Of a stretch of 64,000 nt of DNA, positions 44,301-55,753 are shown piece after piece (the stretch's first letter is position 1; every line of letters begins with the position of its first letter). The DNA is from Cyanophora paradoxa. Its lineage: Eukaryota; Glaucocystophyceae; Cyanophorales; Cyanophoraceae. The position numbers were made by a program, and so were the translations under genes. A model generated the notes under the pieces. It ran no database searches. It worked only from the letters and a program-made list of their open reading frames with translations, and was not told where the DNA came from. The stretch covers positions 62,001 through 126,000 of the forward strand of contig QPMI01000655.1 of NCBI GenBank assembly GCA_004431415.1, written 5' to 3'.

Positions 44301-47300
44301 GGGCCGGGCAGGCGACGGTGGTGCCGGGGCCGGAGGTCCTCATCCTGACGCAGGAGGTCAACATCATGTTCCGCACGCACCAGTACATCCTCCTCCGCAC
44401 CTGCATCGAGGTCGGCTGGCAGTTCCTCGAGCGCGCCTGGGAGGAGGCGGACCGGGCGGCGAGCGAGGGGCCCCCGAAGCCGGCCCCGGCGGCGGAGAAG
44501 CCGGCGGTGGGGCCCCTGCAGTGGCTCGGGGAGCACCTGGCGACGACGCTGCACGGGCAGCCGCTGGCGCTGCTCTTCATGCTCGAGATGGAGCAGTGCA
44601 AGATCGAGCTCATCAGCGACCGCGAAATCAACCGCCGCAACCCCTCCGTCCTCGAGCTCTACACCCGCGGGTCCGCCCCCGCCTGCCCCGCCCGGCGCCG
44701 GCGCGATCGCCGCCTCAACGTGGCGGGGCGGCGGGCAGGTTCGCCTTCGAGTGGCAGCAGGTGGCCAAGACCACCTGCGTAAACGCCGTCGTCTCCGGCT
44801 GCCGCGTGCGCCCCCCCGGCCCCGCCCGCCCCCGGAGCGAGCGCCCTCCCGACGCGCCGGCGCGGGCGTGGACGGGCAGATCGAGGTGCCGTCGGCGACG
44901 GGAGGCGCCCCCGCGGAGCTCTTCTCGAACGCGCGGCCGCGGCAGGCGCCGCTGCCGACCCTCACCGCCGTCTCCACCTCGACGCGCCTCATGGACCCCG
45001 GGGAGGCGGCGGCGGCCGACGCGCAGGGGAGGCTGGCGCGCGCCGCCTCGCACGACGCCGGCTTCGTGGGTCTGGGCCCCGGCAGCTTCGGGAGCGCCGA
45101 CATCGAGCCCCTCATGGTCGTCCACTTCGAGCAGGGCCTCGACGTCCGCCCCAGCCGCCCCCCCCGCCCCCCCGCCGCCCCCTCACGACCCCGCCTCAGA
45201 GCCTGCGGCGCTCCTCGCGGCCGCCGATCGCCGGCTCGGCGACGCACCTGTGGGAGGCGCCCGTCGGCACGAGCCCCGGGCACACGCGCAAGGTCACGAT
45301 GGACGGCACCGGCCCCCAGACGATGGCCGTCCCGCACCGCACCGCCAGCGTCGCAGAGCAGATCCGCGCCGCCGCCGGCTCCGCCAGCCCGCCCAAGCGC
45401 ACCCTGCGCATGCGGGTCGCCGGGCCGAAGCTCTCCGCCAACGCCGAGAAGCTCGTGCAGGCGAGGCCGCCCCGCCCCCCCCCCCCCCCCCGCCCCCGCC
45501 CCCGACGCTGAGCTTGTGGGCCCGCAGGTCTCCCGCCTCTTCCTCTCGGGCTGCAACGTCATGTTCCCGAGCCTGCAGGGCAAGGTCATGACCCTCCTCA
45601 ACCGGGTCCGACCTGCCCCGTCGCCTGCCCCGTGTCGCGCCCGCTGACGGGCCCATAGACGCTTAGCGCGGGCCAGGAGGAGTACAGGCAGCAGACCTAC
45701 GTGCAGCCCGTCGCCCGTGCGCCGCCCCGGGCACGCTGCCCGGGCGGCGCTGACGGGGCGGGCGGGGCAGCGCTGATGGGGTGGAGCATGGAGGTGCTGG
45801 GGAGCGAGACGATGATCCCGGACCTGCGGCACGACCCGCCCAAGCTCTTCGTCATCGAGGTCGACAAGGTCGCCGTCGCCGGCGTCGCCCACCCCCTCAA
45901 CATCGTCCAGGACATCGCCGTCCGCCCCGCCCCGCCCCCGCCCCGCCCCGCCCACCCCTCTCAACGAGCGCAGATCACGGGCACGCACCTCGTGCTGTAC
46001 ACCGGCGAGGCGGACGCGGGCAACTCGCCGGCGCGGCAGGCGGCCAAGCCGACGGCGCAGAAGGGGGCGGGCCTGCGGCGGACGGTCTCGGTGGTGATGG
46101 ACATGGCGCGCTCGGGGAGCAAGGGCCTGGCGCGGCAGCCGCTGGGGGCCCCGATGGACGTCCAGCTGCAGATGACGCACGAGTGGGTCGGCGCCTCCTG
46201 GCTCACCAAGATGCGCATGGCCCCGATGGGGATGGACCTCGCCGCGTCCACCTCGCAGCTCTTCTTCCTGGTGGACATCATCCGCTCGCAGCTGAGCCAC
46301 CTCTTCCGGGCCTCCTCGGGCCCCGCGATGGTGGCGGGGGACGGCAAGGACCTCGTCGCCCAGCTCGAGGCCATCTGGCGCCAGCTCTCCGACGGCCTCG
46401 CCCACATCGAGACCGTCCTCTCCTCCCCCGACGCCGCCCCGGACGGCCCCGGCCCCGCCCTCCCCCGCGCCTCCTCCATCGCCCCCGCGCTGCCCCGCGC
46501 CGCCTCCGTGCGCCGCATCCCGCCCAACTTCCGCGAGGCACAGGCCGCCCAGCAGCAGGCCGCCCTCGCCCGCGCGGGGGCCGGCGCCGGCCCCGCCCCC
46601 AGCCTCCCGCCCCTCAAGGAGGGCTACATCCGCCTCAAGGGCTCCTCCGCCTTCGCCGGCTGGAAGCGCCGCTTCGCCGTCCTCCGCCCGCCCCACCACC
46701 TCCAGCTCTTCCAGACGAGCGCCTCCGGCCAGGCCCGCCGCCCCGCCCTTCTCCCTGCTGCCGCCCGCCCGGCGCTGACAAGGGGTGCGCAGGGGCGGGT
46801 GCGGCTGGTGAAGACGGTGGACCTCGAGGGCTCCTCGACGGCCCGCGCCGAGGAGCGGGCGCAGCGGCCCGGCGTCTACCTCTTCCGGGTGACGCTGCAG
46901 CGGGGCGGCGCGCAGAAGACGAAGAGTGTGCGGGTGGACAACCGGCTGGACATGGACGAGTGGATCGCCGCCTTCCAGACCGCCTCCACCTACGCCCGCA
47001 CCCGCCCCTCCATCGTCGCCGCCGCCTTCCCCCGCGCCACCCTCGTCCGTCTCCTCCCTCCTCCCTCCACCCCCCTGCTCGTCTGCGCCTGAAGCGGCGG
47101 CGCAGGGCGCGAAGGAGGGGGCGGGAACGGGGGCGGGGGCGCCCCTCGAGTCTGTGCTGAGCGTCCGTACCCTCGCCTCGGACCCCCGCAAGGTCGCGGT
47201 GCGCCCGGAGGGGCCGAGGGGCGCCGCCGGGGGCGGGCCTGGGGCGGAGGCTGACGGCGGCGGCAGGAGATCAAGCAGTGCGTGGGCATGGCGCAGCGGC

Positions 47301-48064
47301 TGCTGGGGGAGGCGAAGGCCTCGCAGGAGGCGTTCATGCGGGACTTCGCGGCGATGCGGGCGCAGCTGGAGAAGGCGGACGAGGTGCGGGAGCAGGCGCT
47401 GGAGAAGGTGAAGCGGGAGCGGGCGGTGCTGCTGGAGAAGCTGCGGCAGCGCGAGGAGGAGGCGGACGCGATGCGGGCGGAGCGGGACGAGGAGCGGACG
47501 GTGCGGGAGGAGGCGGCGCGCGACGTGCGGGAGCTCGAGGAGCTCCTCTCGCAGATGCGCGACCGCGAGGTCGCCCTCGTCATGGAGCGCGCCGAGCTCA
47601 CCGAGCGCCTCGGCGGCGCTCCCGCCGACCACCCCCGCCCCGCCGCCCCGCCCCGCCTCCCGCCCCGCTCCAACGGCGGCCCGGGGCTCCGGCATGGCGG
47701 CGGCTGGGGCGGCGTCGCCCCCGCGGCGCCGCCCTCGGTGCACGACTCGATCACGTCGGTGCCGGACTCGGTGACGGACATGCCGGCGGCGCGGGAGGGC
47801 GGGCAGCGCGGCACGCGCACCGTCGGCGTCAACGGCGGCTACTTCGGCGGGCACGAGCAGCAGCAGGCGGCGCACGCCGGGCAGCACGACGACGGCTTCT
47901 GGGAGCGCGTGATGTCGGGCTCCGAGGCCCCGCAGTACGCCCCGGGCCACGGCCACGCCCGCCCGCCCCTCGCGAGCGGCGCCGGCGTCGGGGCCACCCC
48001 GAGCGTGTACGGCACCGCCAGCAACGGCCGCGGGCCCCGGCCGCACGGCGTCCGCCTCCTCTGA
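41380..48064 (+). CDS. Chorein-N (VPS13/ATG2-like) lipid-transfer protein with PH domain and coiled coil
   Basis: Likely a bridge-like lipid transporter at membrane contacts. Exon 1 (41380-41413) reads MLGILFDTINK and joins YLSIFFSNFSQDNLRLGLLK and GEVELKDLEINQDVLQNL, the canonical chorein N-terminus. The repeating beta groove continues, for example IRIELGALHLSWTTLKRQSL (42055), LSFKLRLSSFTLELLDEVDG (42860), IPCFSVKLAVSDVHLVVPIP (43740) and LHGQPLALLFMLEMEQCKIE (44550). A PH domain lies at about 46618-46990 (KEGYIRLKGSSAFAGWKRRF ... MDEWIAAFQTA) and a coiled coil at about 47270-47610. It is shorter than VPS13 and lacks a recognised VAB repeat. The second intron (41567-41634) starts GCGAGC, a GC donor needed for frame. 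A C-run lies in the intron near 45476. Stop TGA 48062-48064. Confidence 0.83.
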
Positions 48065-48186
48065 GCTCTTAGCCCCCGCCCCCCTGCTTTGCTAGTGTCG
48101 AGAAGCGCGCTCAGCATGGATAGTGGTTCCCTCTGCTAGTTTTCTAACGTGCACATGCAGCCCCAAGGCCGGAGGGCGAGCTGCAA

Positions 48187-48701
48187 CTTGCATTTCAGAC
48201 ACGACCAACGACATCTGGACTAGCCTTAGTAGCTGTTTGGCTAGCAGTGGGCCGCCGGTCGAATCGTAAGGGCTCAGACAGATAGGCAAGCGACGTCGAA
48301 AATCGAAATTGAATACCGAAGCTCGAGATCGAAACCCTAGGTCTACTTACCCTACGGGCTTAAGATCGAAAGATCAGAGGTGCGGGCCGTGCCCGGAGGC
48401 TCGCCCGTTCCCGCCACGGACTGGCCCTAAGGGAGAGGAATGCTGCCCGAGGGGGCCGGAACCCCCACGAGCCCCGGACCGGGAGACCGGTACCGGGCCT
48501 CCCCCGCTCCCGAAGGTGCGTAAGGTGGAGCCGCATCGCGCCGCGTCGGATCGAAGCTGGGGTACTGGGGCCATCGCAATCCGTGCGGATCGCCTGCGCG
48601 ACGCCGCGCGCGCGAAATTAAATTCATTATATAAAACACGCGAAATCGAAATCGAAATCGAAGGGAGCGCACTGGTGCCCAATGTGAGTGCTGCTCGCCG
48701 A
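48187..48701. repeat. 0.5-kb dispersed repeat, copy 1
   Basis: 515 bp nearly identical to 55754-56265 in the same orientation. It runs from CTTGCATTTCAGACACGACC to GTGAGTGCTGCTCGCCGA. Both copies include TCGAAATCGAAATCGAA-like motifs near the right end. Differences are few single-base changes and short indels (for example near 48620-48640). No terminal inverted repeats or target duplications are obvious, so its class is unknown (solo LTR, SINE-like or segmental duplicate). Confidence 0.85.
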
Positions 48702-49424
48702 AGAGCGCACAGAGGGATTGGGTGGCCTGCCAGAGCGGGGCGCGTGTAGATCCATACGGAACCCCTGCGCGCGCGACGTCGGCGCTCGACCGCGAGCGCC
48801 CGAAGCTTTAAAAAGAGGCAAGCTTGAATTTAAACAAGCTCGATCGCGTGCGCGCGCGCTGCGCATGCGCGTACCTGAGCGCGGCCTCTGTCGGGGAAGG
48901 AGCTGCGCAACGCATCGCGGGTGCACTCGTCGCCGCCGCCGAAGCGGGCCTCTAGATCTGCGGAATTATAAGTGCCCAGAAAATCAGACGACGTCGACGC
49001 GAACGACGCGACGTCGCGCGCGCGCGCGCTAGCGCTGCGCGGGGTGTGCTCACGAGGACCGCGTGGCAGCTTCGACGAGTTCCTGCGCGGAGAAGCGCAG
49101 ATCCCTTAGGAGGGAGCGCCCTGCGCGGGGCCGAATTTTCCGGAGTCAGGGCGCGCGAGAATCATATGCATGATCACCCTTCAGCACGCGAGCACGTGCG
49201 CGGGGCGGCGCGGGCGGGCGAAGCGAACCAGAACACGCCGCGCCCGGCCGCGCGGAGGCGGCCGTCGCAGCTTTGCTGTGTTGACCTGCGAGGACCGGCG
49301 GACTACCGCTTAGATCTAGATCCCAGCTTCGGCGCGGGGGTGGGAAGTTAAAGCAAAGATCACCTTTCTCGCGATGGGCGAAGAATGCGACCAGCCGAGG
49401 CAGCTCGGCCTTTTTATACATCGA

Positions 49425-49600
49425 GCTCGAGGGAGTTTTAGAGGAGCTCGAGATCTAGATCTAGATATCGATCTAGAGTCGAGCTCGAGCTCGACGCCCT
49501 GTACATATGCATCGACGCCCCCAAACTCGAGCTCGATCGCGAGCTATAGTAAACTCGAGCTCGATCGCGAGCTCAAGCTCGAATTCGAATTTAAGGCGCC
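49425..49600. repeat. Palindrome-dense tract (GAGCTC/CTCGAG/AGATCT)
   Basis: Overlapping 4- and 6-bp palindromes fill this stretch: GAGCTC, CTCGAG, AGATCT, GATATC, ATCGAT, TCTAGA, GAATTC and TTCGAA. AAACTCGAGCTCGATCGCGA occurs twice about 30 bp apart (near 49529 and 49551). The function is unknown. Confidence 0.6.
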
Positions 49601-49632
49601 AACACGGTGCGCCGCACGAAAGCGCGCGTGCT

Positions 49633-49700
49633 GCGATACAAACGAGCACGACCCCCGCTAGCGCACGTATGCTAGCGCTCGCCTCGCCCCGCTCTCGCGC
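49633..49700 (+). repeat. 68-bp repeat, inverted partner of 56466-56533
   Basis: Begins GCGATACAAACGAGCACGAC and ends GCCCCGCTCTCGCGC. By eye it is a perfect reverse complement of the sequence starting at 56466, 6.8 kb away. The two copies lie in the two repeat-rich gaps. Confidence 0.85.
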
Positions 49701-50021
49701 CTCGCCTTTGACATGCGTAGGGTCAACTTGTCAACTTGCAAGGGTTGAGGGCGCCCGTCAAGCCGAGCCGTGGTGCCGGCTAGAGGCTGTACCCGCACAA
49801 GCTGCGGCTAGACAGCCGCGCGATCGGAGCCGGGGAGAGCCACGTGCACAGCAGCTACACACGCACGAGATTCTGAGTGCTGGGCCGCGTCCGCAGAGTG
49901 CATCAACACGCAAAAAGAGGAACGAAGGAACGCATCAGTGCAGCACATTAGCGGCAGTTTGCATCTTTAGGCGGGCAGCCGCTGAGCGGCAGTTTGCATC
50001 TGCAGGCGCACTGTCAAGACC

Positions 50022-51253
50022 ATGTCGCATCCTAAGGTGCATCTCCTTTGCTATCTGCAGTTTCTCCTCGTCGGAGCTCGACTGAACTTGACCGCTGCTC
50101 CGCTTGCAACCCAGGTGGTAGAAACTGCTCGCCGCTACCGCTTAGACGCGCATGCACAACAATTCGAGAGTCGGTTACCAAAGCTCGTGCGCGTCGCCTT
50201 GGTGCCTCGTCGTCTTGTGCCTCGCAAGCTCCAGATTCGAGGTTTAGGAAACAGCGGGGCCTCTCACAGACGCCAGATAAACACGCTTGCGGGATGCAGG
50301 AGCGGTCTAGAGATCGTGACGCAGCCCGTCCTCCCTCTGCGTCGCATAGCTAAGCATAGCTAGTGGCCCCTCATCGCTGGCCCTGCTGCGCGCCGCCTTC
50401 CCTCGCAAAGCGCGCTTACCGACAGCGCTCCCTCGCTCCGCGTGCACAGGTGGACGCGAGCCCGACGTTGCTGCGGGCGCAGCAGGTTTACGAGCCGCCG
50501 AAGCTCGCGGTCTCGACCGCGCCGACCGCCGGGACCGAGGGCGAACTGCGCCCCGCGTACCCTTCCCTGCGGTGCGCTGAGCTTGGCGCGCCGCGCCGCG
50601 CGGCCAGGCCCGCCGCCCGGGGGTCACGGCGGGGGGGGCGGCAGGAACGTGGCGGAGCGGGAGCGGGTGGGCCACTACGGGTGGGGCGTCGGGGGCCCGC
50701 TGGCGGCCCTCAACCTGAGCCCGCGGGCCTTCCTCTCCCAGCAGCCCGAGCAGCGCGACCACCTCACCGACGCCGCCACGTCAGCCCCGCCCCACCCCGC
50801 CCCGCCGTCGCGACAGGGACCGACTGCCGGCCTCGCGCGCGCGGGGGGGGCGATCAGGCGGTACCGGCGGCACAACGGGATGGCGATCGAGCGGCTGGAC
50901 TTCACGCGGCGGCACCGGCAGTGCGAGCTGCCGGGGGAGCCCTCGCACGACTTCAGCCTCAGGCGCGGCCCCCTCGAGGCCCCGCCCCGCCCCGCCCCGC
51001 CCGGCGCTGACCCGGGGGCGGGCGCAGCCGGATGCTGGGCCACGCGAGCCCGCGGCTGGACCCGCTCTCGCTGACGCAGATCTCGGCGCGGCTGAGCGAG
51101 CCCTTCGAGCGGACGTCGCCGCGCGTGCGGAGCCCGCGCCTCGCGATCGCCGCTGCGCACCGGCGCCCCGGGCGCGAGAGCGCCGCCTCCGTCGCCAGCA
51201 GCCTCGCCAGCGCCCTGCCCCCGCCCCGCTACGACCCCGTCCCCGCCTCCTAG
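50022..51253 (+). CDS. Unknown protein, small, Pro/Arg-rich
   Basis: Function not recognised. Supported exons: 50452-50580 (TLLRAQQVYEPPKLAVSTAP, then GELRPAYPSLR), joined in frame to 50645 onward (NVAERERVGHYGWGVGGPLA and ALNLSPRAFLSQQPEQRDHL), then IRRYRRHNGMAIERLDFTRR, HRQCELPGEPSHDFSLRR, and a last exon MLGHASPRLDPLSLTQISAR to the stop at 51251-51253 (PPPRYDPVPAS). The consistent frame across four short introns of the local type supports a real gene. The N-terminus is uncertain: ATG at 50022 (MSHPK followed by GTGCAT) is one candidate, which would leave a 400-nt first intron. The protein looks mostly disordered with conserved-looking hydrophobic patches. Confidence 0.55.
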
Positions 51254-51494
51254 CGCCCCCTCGCCCCTCTCCAGGCCTCCCACTGCGCCGCCTCAGGGCC
51301 GCGTCTTTTTTGCGTCCCCGCCCGGCGCACCTTTTTCTAGCTAGATCTATACAGCATGCGCACTATACAGCTCTCAGATCACAGAAAAGCAATCATATCG
51401 CCCAGCATCGTCTGCAGCAAAAGCGAAAAAAAGAAAGAAGCCGGAACTAGGACTAGAACTAAAAGCGGGCCCTGATGGCAAGAGGGGGCCGCGC

Positions 51495-54400
51495 TCAGGA
51501 AAGCGGCGCCGCTGGAGGGGCGGGGGGCGGGGCCGGGGCGGAGGCGGGGCCGGGGGTGGGGAGGGGGCCGGAGTAGCCCGGGAGGGCGCGCGGTGAGACG
51601 AGGGAGGAGAGGAGGGCTGCATTCACGGCAGCGCGGCCGGGCCCCGAGGGGAGCCCGAGGGACTCGGCCGAGGCCTGCGCGGCGGTCCGCGCGAGGCTCC
51701 CCGGCTTGCCCGCCAGCCCGCTCCAGCGCTCCCCCCGCCGCCGCCCCACCCCCGAGCTCGAGGAGGCCAGTGAGGGGGCGCCGGGGGGCGGGTGCGGGCG
51801 GCGGGCGGAGTGCTGGAGCTCGCCAGGGCCGGCGCCGAGGCTGCTCGGCGTGTGGCTGAGCCCCGGCAGCGTCGGCGTCGAGTGCGAGACGAGGCTCTGC
51901 AGCGAGTGCGGCACGCCCACCTCCCGCTCCATCTGAGCGGCTCCGTCAGCGGCCCGGCGCGGCAAAGGGCGGAGGAGGGCGGGGCTCGAAGGGCGCACGC
52001 CGGCGGAGGAGTTGCGGCGGGCCGGGGGGCTCTCGCTGCGCCGCCCGCCGGCCTCTCCGCCTCGTGGTGCGCGGCGGCCCCGGCCCCGGCGCCGAGGACC
52101 TGCAGCGCGCTCGCCAGCGCCCGCGAGACCGGCTTCCCCGGGGCCCCGCCCCCGCCCTCGGCGGCCGCAGGCTCGGGGGCGGGAGTGGAGGCAGCCGCGG
52201 AGGCAGCCGCGGGGCGGGGGCGGGAGCGGGGCCGAGGGCGGGGCGGGGGCGGGGGCGACGGGGCCTGGGGACGGGGTGCGGGCAGGGGCGAGGCCCACGG
52301 GGAGAGGCGGGGTTGAGGGGTTGGGGCGGCGGGCTCCCGCACGCCGGCGCCGGCGCGGCGGAAGGAGCTGGAGCGCTCCTGCGAGGGCGGCGAGGGCTCC
52401 CCGAAGGGGCCGCCCCCTCCCACGCCTCCGGGCCCGGGGACGGCGGCGCCGGGGGGTCGCTCTCCGCGTTCCCCTCGGGGGAGGCCTGCGGGGCGGCTCG
52501 GGCGAGGGCGAGGTGTCGGCGCTGTGCGCGGCGGCGCTGAGCCGCTCCAGCGCGTGGGCGCGCGCGCGCGCCGCGGCCCCCGCCGGCAGCGACGGGACGC
52601 TGCGGCTGTGGTGCATCGCGCGGGGCCCGCCGGCCTCGTCGTGTCCCGAGGCGTGCGGCGGCTCCGAGGCGGCCCCCGCGAGGCCCGGCCCGTGCGGCCC
52701 GTGCGGGGCGTGCGGGGCGTGCGGGGCGTGCGGGGCGTGCGGGGCGGGGCGGCCGCCGAGGAGGAGCTCGTCGGGGCGGGGGCGAAGGCGCGCGCGGCCG
52801 CCGGACCTTCGTCCATCTTCAGCGTCGCCTCAAGGTGCCGCCGCCCCTCCGCCAGCACCTTCTCCCGCTTCGCCTCCCAGCGGCCCCGCGCCTGCGCCAC
52901 CCGCTCCTCCATCCGCGCCACGCTCTTGAGCACCCGGCTCAGCGCCTCGCTCCGCCGCTCCTGCGCCGCCGCCGCGGCGGGGTGGCCCCCGGCCGGGGCC
53001 CCCTCGGCGTCGGCGTCGGCGGCGGCGGCGACCTCGACGGCGGAGAGGCGTCGCATCTCGAGGACGGCCTCGGCGACGTGGCGGCCCTCGGCGGCCAGCT
53101 CCTCCGCGCGCTGCTCGAGGCTCCCGTGCTGCTCCTCGAGCACCCGCACGAGCTCCTCCACGCGGCCCCGCAGCGCCTCCCGCTCCTCCAGTACCGCCTC
53201 GAGCCGCTGCTCCAGCTCCGCGTGCTCGGGGAGCGCGCAGCGGGCCGGCCCGTCGAGCTCCGGCGTCCGCGCCGCCACGGAGACGCTCCGCACCAGCGCG
53301 GGGCTCCGCGTGCGCGCCCAGGGGGCCGGGCTCAGCGAGGAGAGGCCCGGCCCCGGCGACGGGCCCACCCCGGCCTCCGCCGTCAGGCTGCGCCGCGAAG
53401 CGAGTCGGAGGCAGATGCGGGCGGGGCGAAGCGGGGGCAGCGGAGTCGCACATGGGGCTGGCGTGCACGGAGCGGTCCACACGCGTCGCGGGGCTCCTCG
53501 AGCGGCCCCGGCCCCGGCCCCTGCTGCGCCCCGCCCCGCTCGGCCCGCCCCAGGCGCGCACGAGCTTGCACGGGCGGGGCGCGGCGCACGCGGAGGCGGT
53601 GGAGGGGAGCGGGGGACGGGCGTGCCGCCCAGGATGCCCCGAGGCCCGCCGCCGCCGCCGCCGCCAGCGCCGCCTCCTCCGCCGCCCCTCGGCCTCCATC
53701 GCCGCCTCGGCCCCCACCGCACCTTCCTCCTCCCCTCCCCCTCCCCCTCCTCTTCCGTTTCCTCCGCCGCCTCCGTCGCGGCGGCGGCCGGTTCCGCGCC
53801 GGCCGCGTCGGCCGCCTCGGGTGCCGCCCCGACCTCGGCACGGGCGGCGGCGGCGGCGGCGGCGGCGGCCTCGTCGGCGGCGTCGGCGCGGGCCTCGGCG
53901 TCGGCGAGGGCGGCCCGCACGGCCTCGACCTGGCCCCGCAGCACCTCCATCTCCTCGCCGTGCCCGCAGTCGCGCCCCCGCGCCTCCGCGAGCTCCCCCT
54001 CGAGCTCCGCCACGCGGGCCCGCAGCGCCTCGGCCTCGGCGGCCTCGCCGCGGAGCCGCTGGGCGGCGGCGTCGAGGCGCTCGCGGTCGGCGAGGAGGCG
54101 CTGGACCTGCTCCAGCGCCGCCTCCCGCTCCCGCTGCGCCGCCTGCGCCCGCCCCTCCGCCGCCCCCCGCCCCTCCTCCGCAGCCACCTTCTCCTGCATG
54201 TCTGCCCCGCCGTCACCGCCCCGCCCGTCTCAAGCTCTCGAGGGGCCTCGGGGGTCGCACAGGCGGCGGCGCGGGTCTTGGCGCGCTCGGCGTCGGCGCG
54301 GGCGGCCTCGTTGGCCTCGACGGCGGCGGCGAGCTCGCCCTGCAGCCGCTCGTAGGCCCGGTCCCGCGCGTGCAGCACCTCCTGCAGCTCCTGCTGCCGC

Positions 54401-55569
54401 ATCTCCAGGTCCCACGCCCTGCGCGCGCGCCCGCCCCGGACAGCTCAGCGCGGCCACGCGGGGGCGCCCGCTCTCCGCCGCGCACTTCTGGGCGCTCTCC
54501 TTGGACTCCTTTGCCATGCTCTTGATCATCGAGCGGAGCTCCTCCACCTCCCTGCCCCGCGCCCCGGGTGAGGGGGAGCGCCCCACGCGCCGCCGCGCCG
54601 CGCCGCGCACGTCGAGCGCTGCGCCTTCTTCACCGCCTCGGACGCCGCGTCCAGCTTCGTCTGCAGCGCTGCGGCGGCCGCGATCAACCAGCGCGCGGGG
54701 GGCCGCGCTCGCAGCGGAAGCGGAAGCGGATGCGAGGGCGGGGGGCGGGCGGGCGCACTCTGCATCTGCCTGACGTGGAACTCGAGGACCTCGCCCTTCT
54801 TCGCGGCGACGCGGGCGGCCTCGCCGGAGAGCTCGTCGAAGACGGCGGAGGCGGCGGGGAGCTCCGCCGAGGCCGGCTCCCAGTCCTGCAGGTCCTCCCC
54901 CTCCGCCACCGACCGGAACCACGCGATCATCTGCCGCCGGCGTCACGAGCGGGCGCCGGCGGTCGCCGCCGCCCCGAGAGGGGACCTGGAGCAGCAGGGC
55001 CATGCGCTCGGAGCTCTTCTGCGCCCACTCGCTCATGACGCCGGCCACGTTGCCGCGGTTCTTCAGGACGCCCCGCGCCTCCTCGCCCAGGTCGAAGAAC
55101 TCGGCCGCCTGCTCCCCCTTGGCCTCCACCACCGCCGGCGCATCCTCGATTTCCTCGAGCGCGTGGAAGCGGGCCATCACCGCCTGTGCTCCGCGCGCAG
55201 CGTCGGCGTCGGACGCGCGCCGCCGCTAGCTGCGCCATGCCCCCTGCGGGGGGGCGAGTGCACCTTCATTGCTGACACGGTGCTGTTGACCTCGCCCTTG
55301 TTCTGCACGCCCGGGGCGGAGCTCGGGCGCGCCGCCGGCCGCGCGTGACCATGCTCCGGAAAGCGCGCGTCCCGTGCGAGCGTGAGCTGGCGCACGACGC
55401 TTGCCCGTTTCCTCCACTTCTTACCCCAGGCTAGCGGGTAAACCGCCGCCGCTAGCCGCGGGTTTTCAGCTATGATCCGCGCCGAAGGCGGGCCCTCCGA
55501 CGGCAGCGTCTCCAGCACGCTCGTGTCCTCCGGCACGAGGCCTCGCGTGGCAACGCGCCGCATCGCCAT
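51495..55569 (-). CDS. Long coiled-coil protein of unknown function
   Basis: Not assigned to a family. Start ATG 55569 (MAMRRVATRGLVPEDTSVLE) precedes a GGTAAG donor. Next come NKGEVNSTVSAMK, a 15-nt exon (55215-55229) and AVMARFHALEEIEDAPAVVE, joined through introns of only 34 nt (55230-55263) and 31 nt (55184-55214). The helical N-terminus continues with MIAWFRSVAEGEDLQDWEPA. Coiled-coil segments follow: LEMRQQELQEVLHARDRAYE (54400), DRERLDAAAQRLRGEAAEAE, LRGQVEAVRAALADAEARAD, then after a Pro/Gly-rich spacer LEQRLEAVLEEREALRGRVE and VEELVRVLEEQHGSLEQRAE (53100-53220). The C-terminal third is disordered (Arg-Thr-Pro repeats at 52690-52748; VGVPHSLQSLVSHSTPTLPG near 51900), ending at 51495. 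Exact junctions in the C-terminal third are uncertain. Confidence 0.65.
52690..52748 (-). repeat. 9-bp minisatellite encoding Arg-Thr-Pro repeats
   Basis: About five tandem copies of CGTGCGGGG (plus strand). On the minus strand the 9-bp unit keeps reading frame and encodes repeated Arg-Thr-Pro, then Gly-Arg-Thr. Because the unit is a multiple of three, copy-number changes would not shift the frame of the coiled-coil gene. Confidence 0.7.
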
Positions 55570-55753
55570 GCGCGTGCGGATCGCCTCTTGTTGGCTGCTG
55601 CCAGCCGACTTCGTCGATGATGCTGGGAAGGGAGCCGCCGCTCAGCTGGTGACTTGGATGCGCATTTCTTAGCGCGGCCGACGCGGCCGACAAGGCCGGG
55701 ACCGCTCTTTCAGGAACAGACCGCACGGGGTACACCCGCACAGAACGTGGACC

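Larger units (their letters stand above)
48065..50021. other. Repeat-rich intergenic region
   Basis: About 2 kb without a supported gene. It holds one copy of a 0.5-kb dispersed repeat (48187-48701), a palindrome-dense tract (about 49425-49600), a 68-bp sequence repeated inversely at 56466-56533, and two copies of AGCGGCAGTTTGCATCT near 49951 and 49985. Composition is less GC-rich than the genes. Open frames here lack recognisable domains and codon structure. Confidence 0.6.

Noticed and set aside
48187-48290. tRNA-like A-box/B-box arrangement in the 0.5-kb repeat (TAGCCTTAGTAGC ... GGTCGAATCG)
   Set aside because: The B-box is imperfect and the flanking arms do not pair into a cloverleaf; not enough to call a tRNA or a tRNA-derived SINE.
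48427-48672. Short minus-strand frames inside the 0.5-kb repeats as protein genes
   Set aside because: Frames in the two copies end differently, have no known domain and no consistent start, so no coding role is supported.
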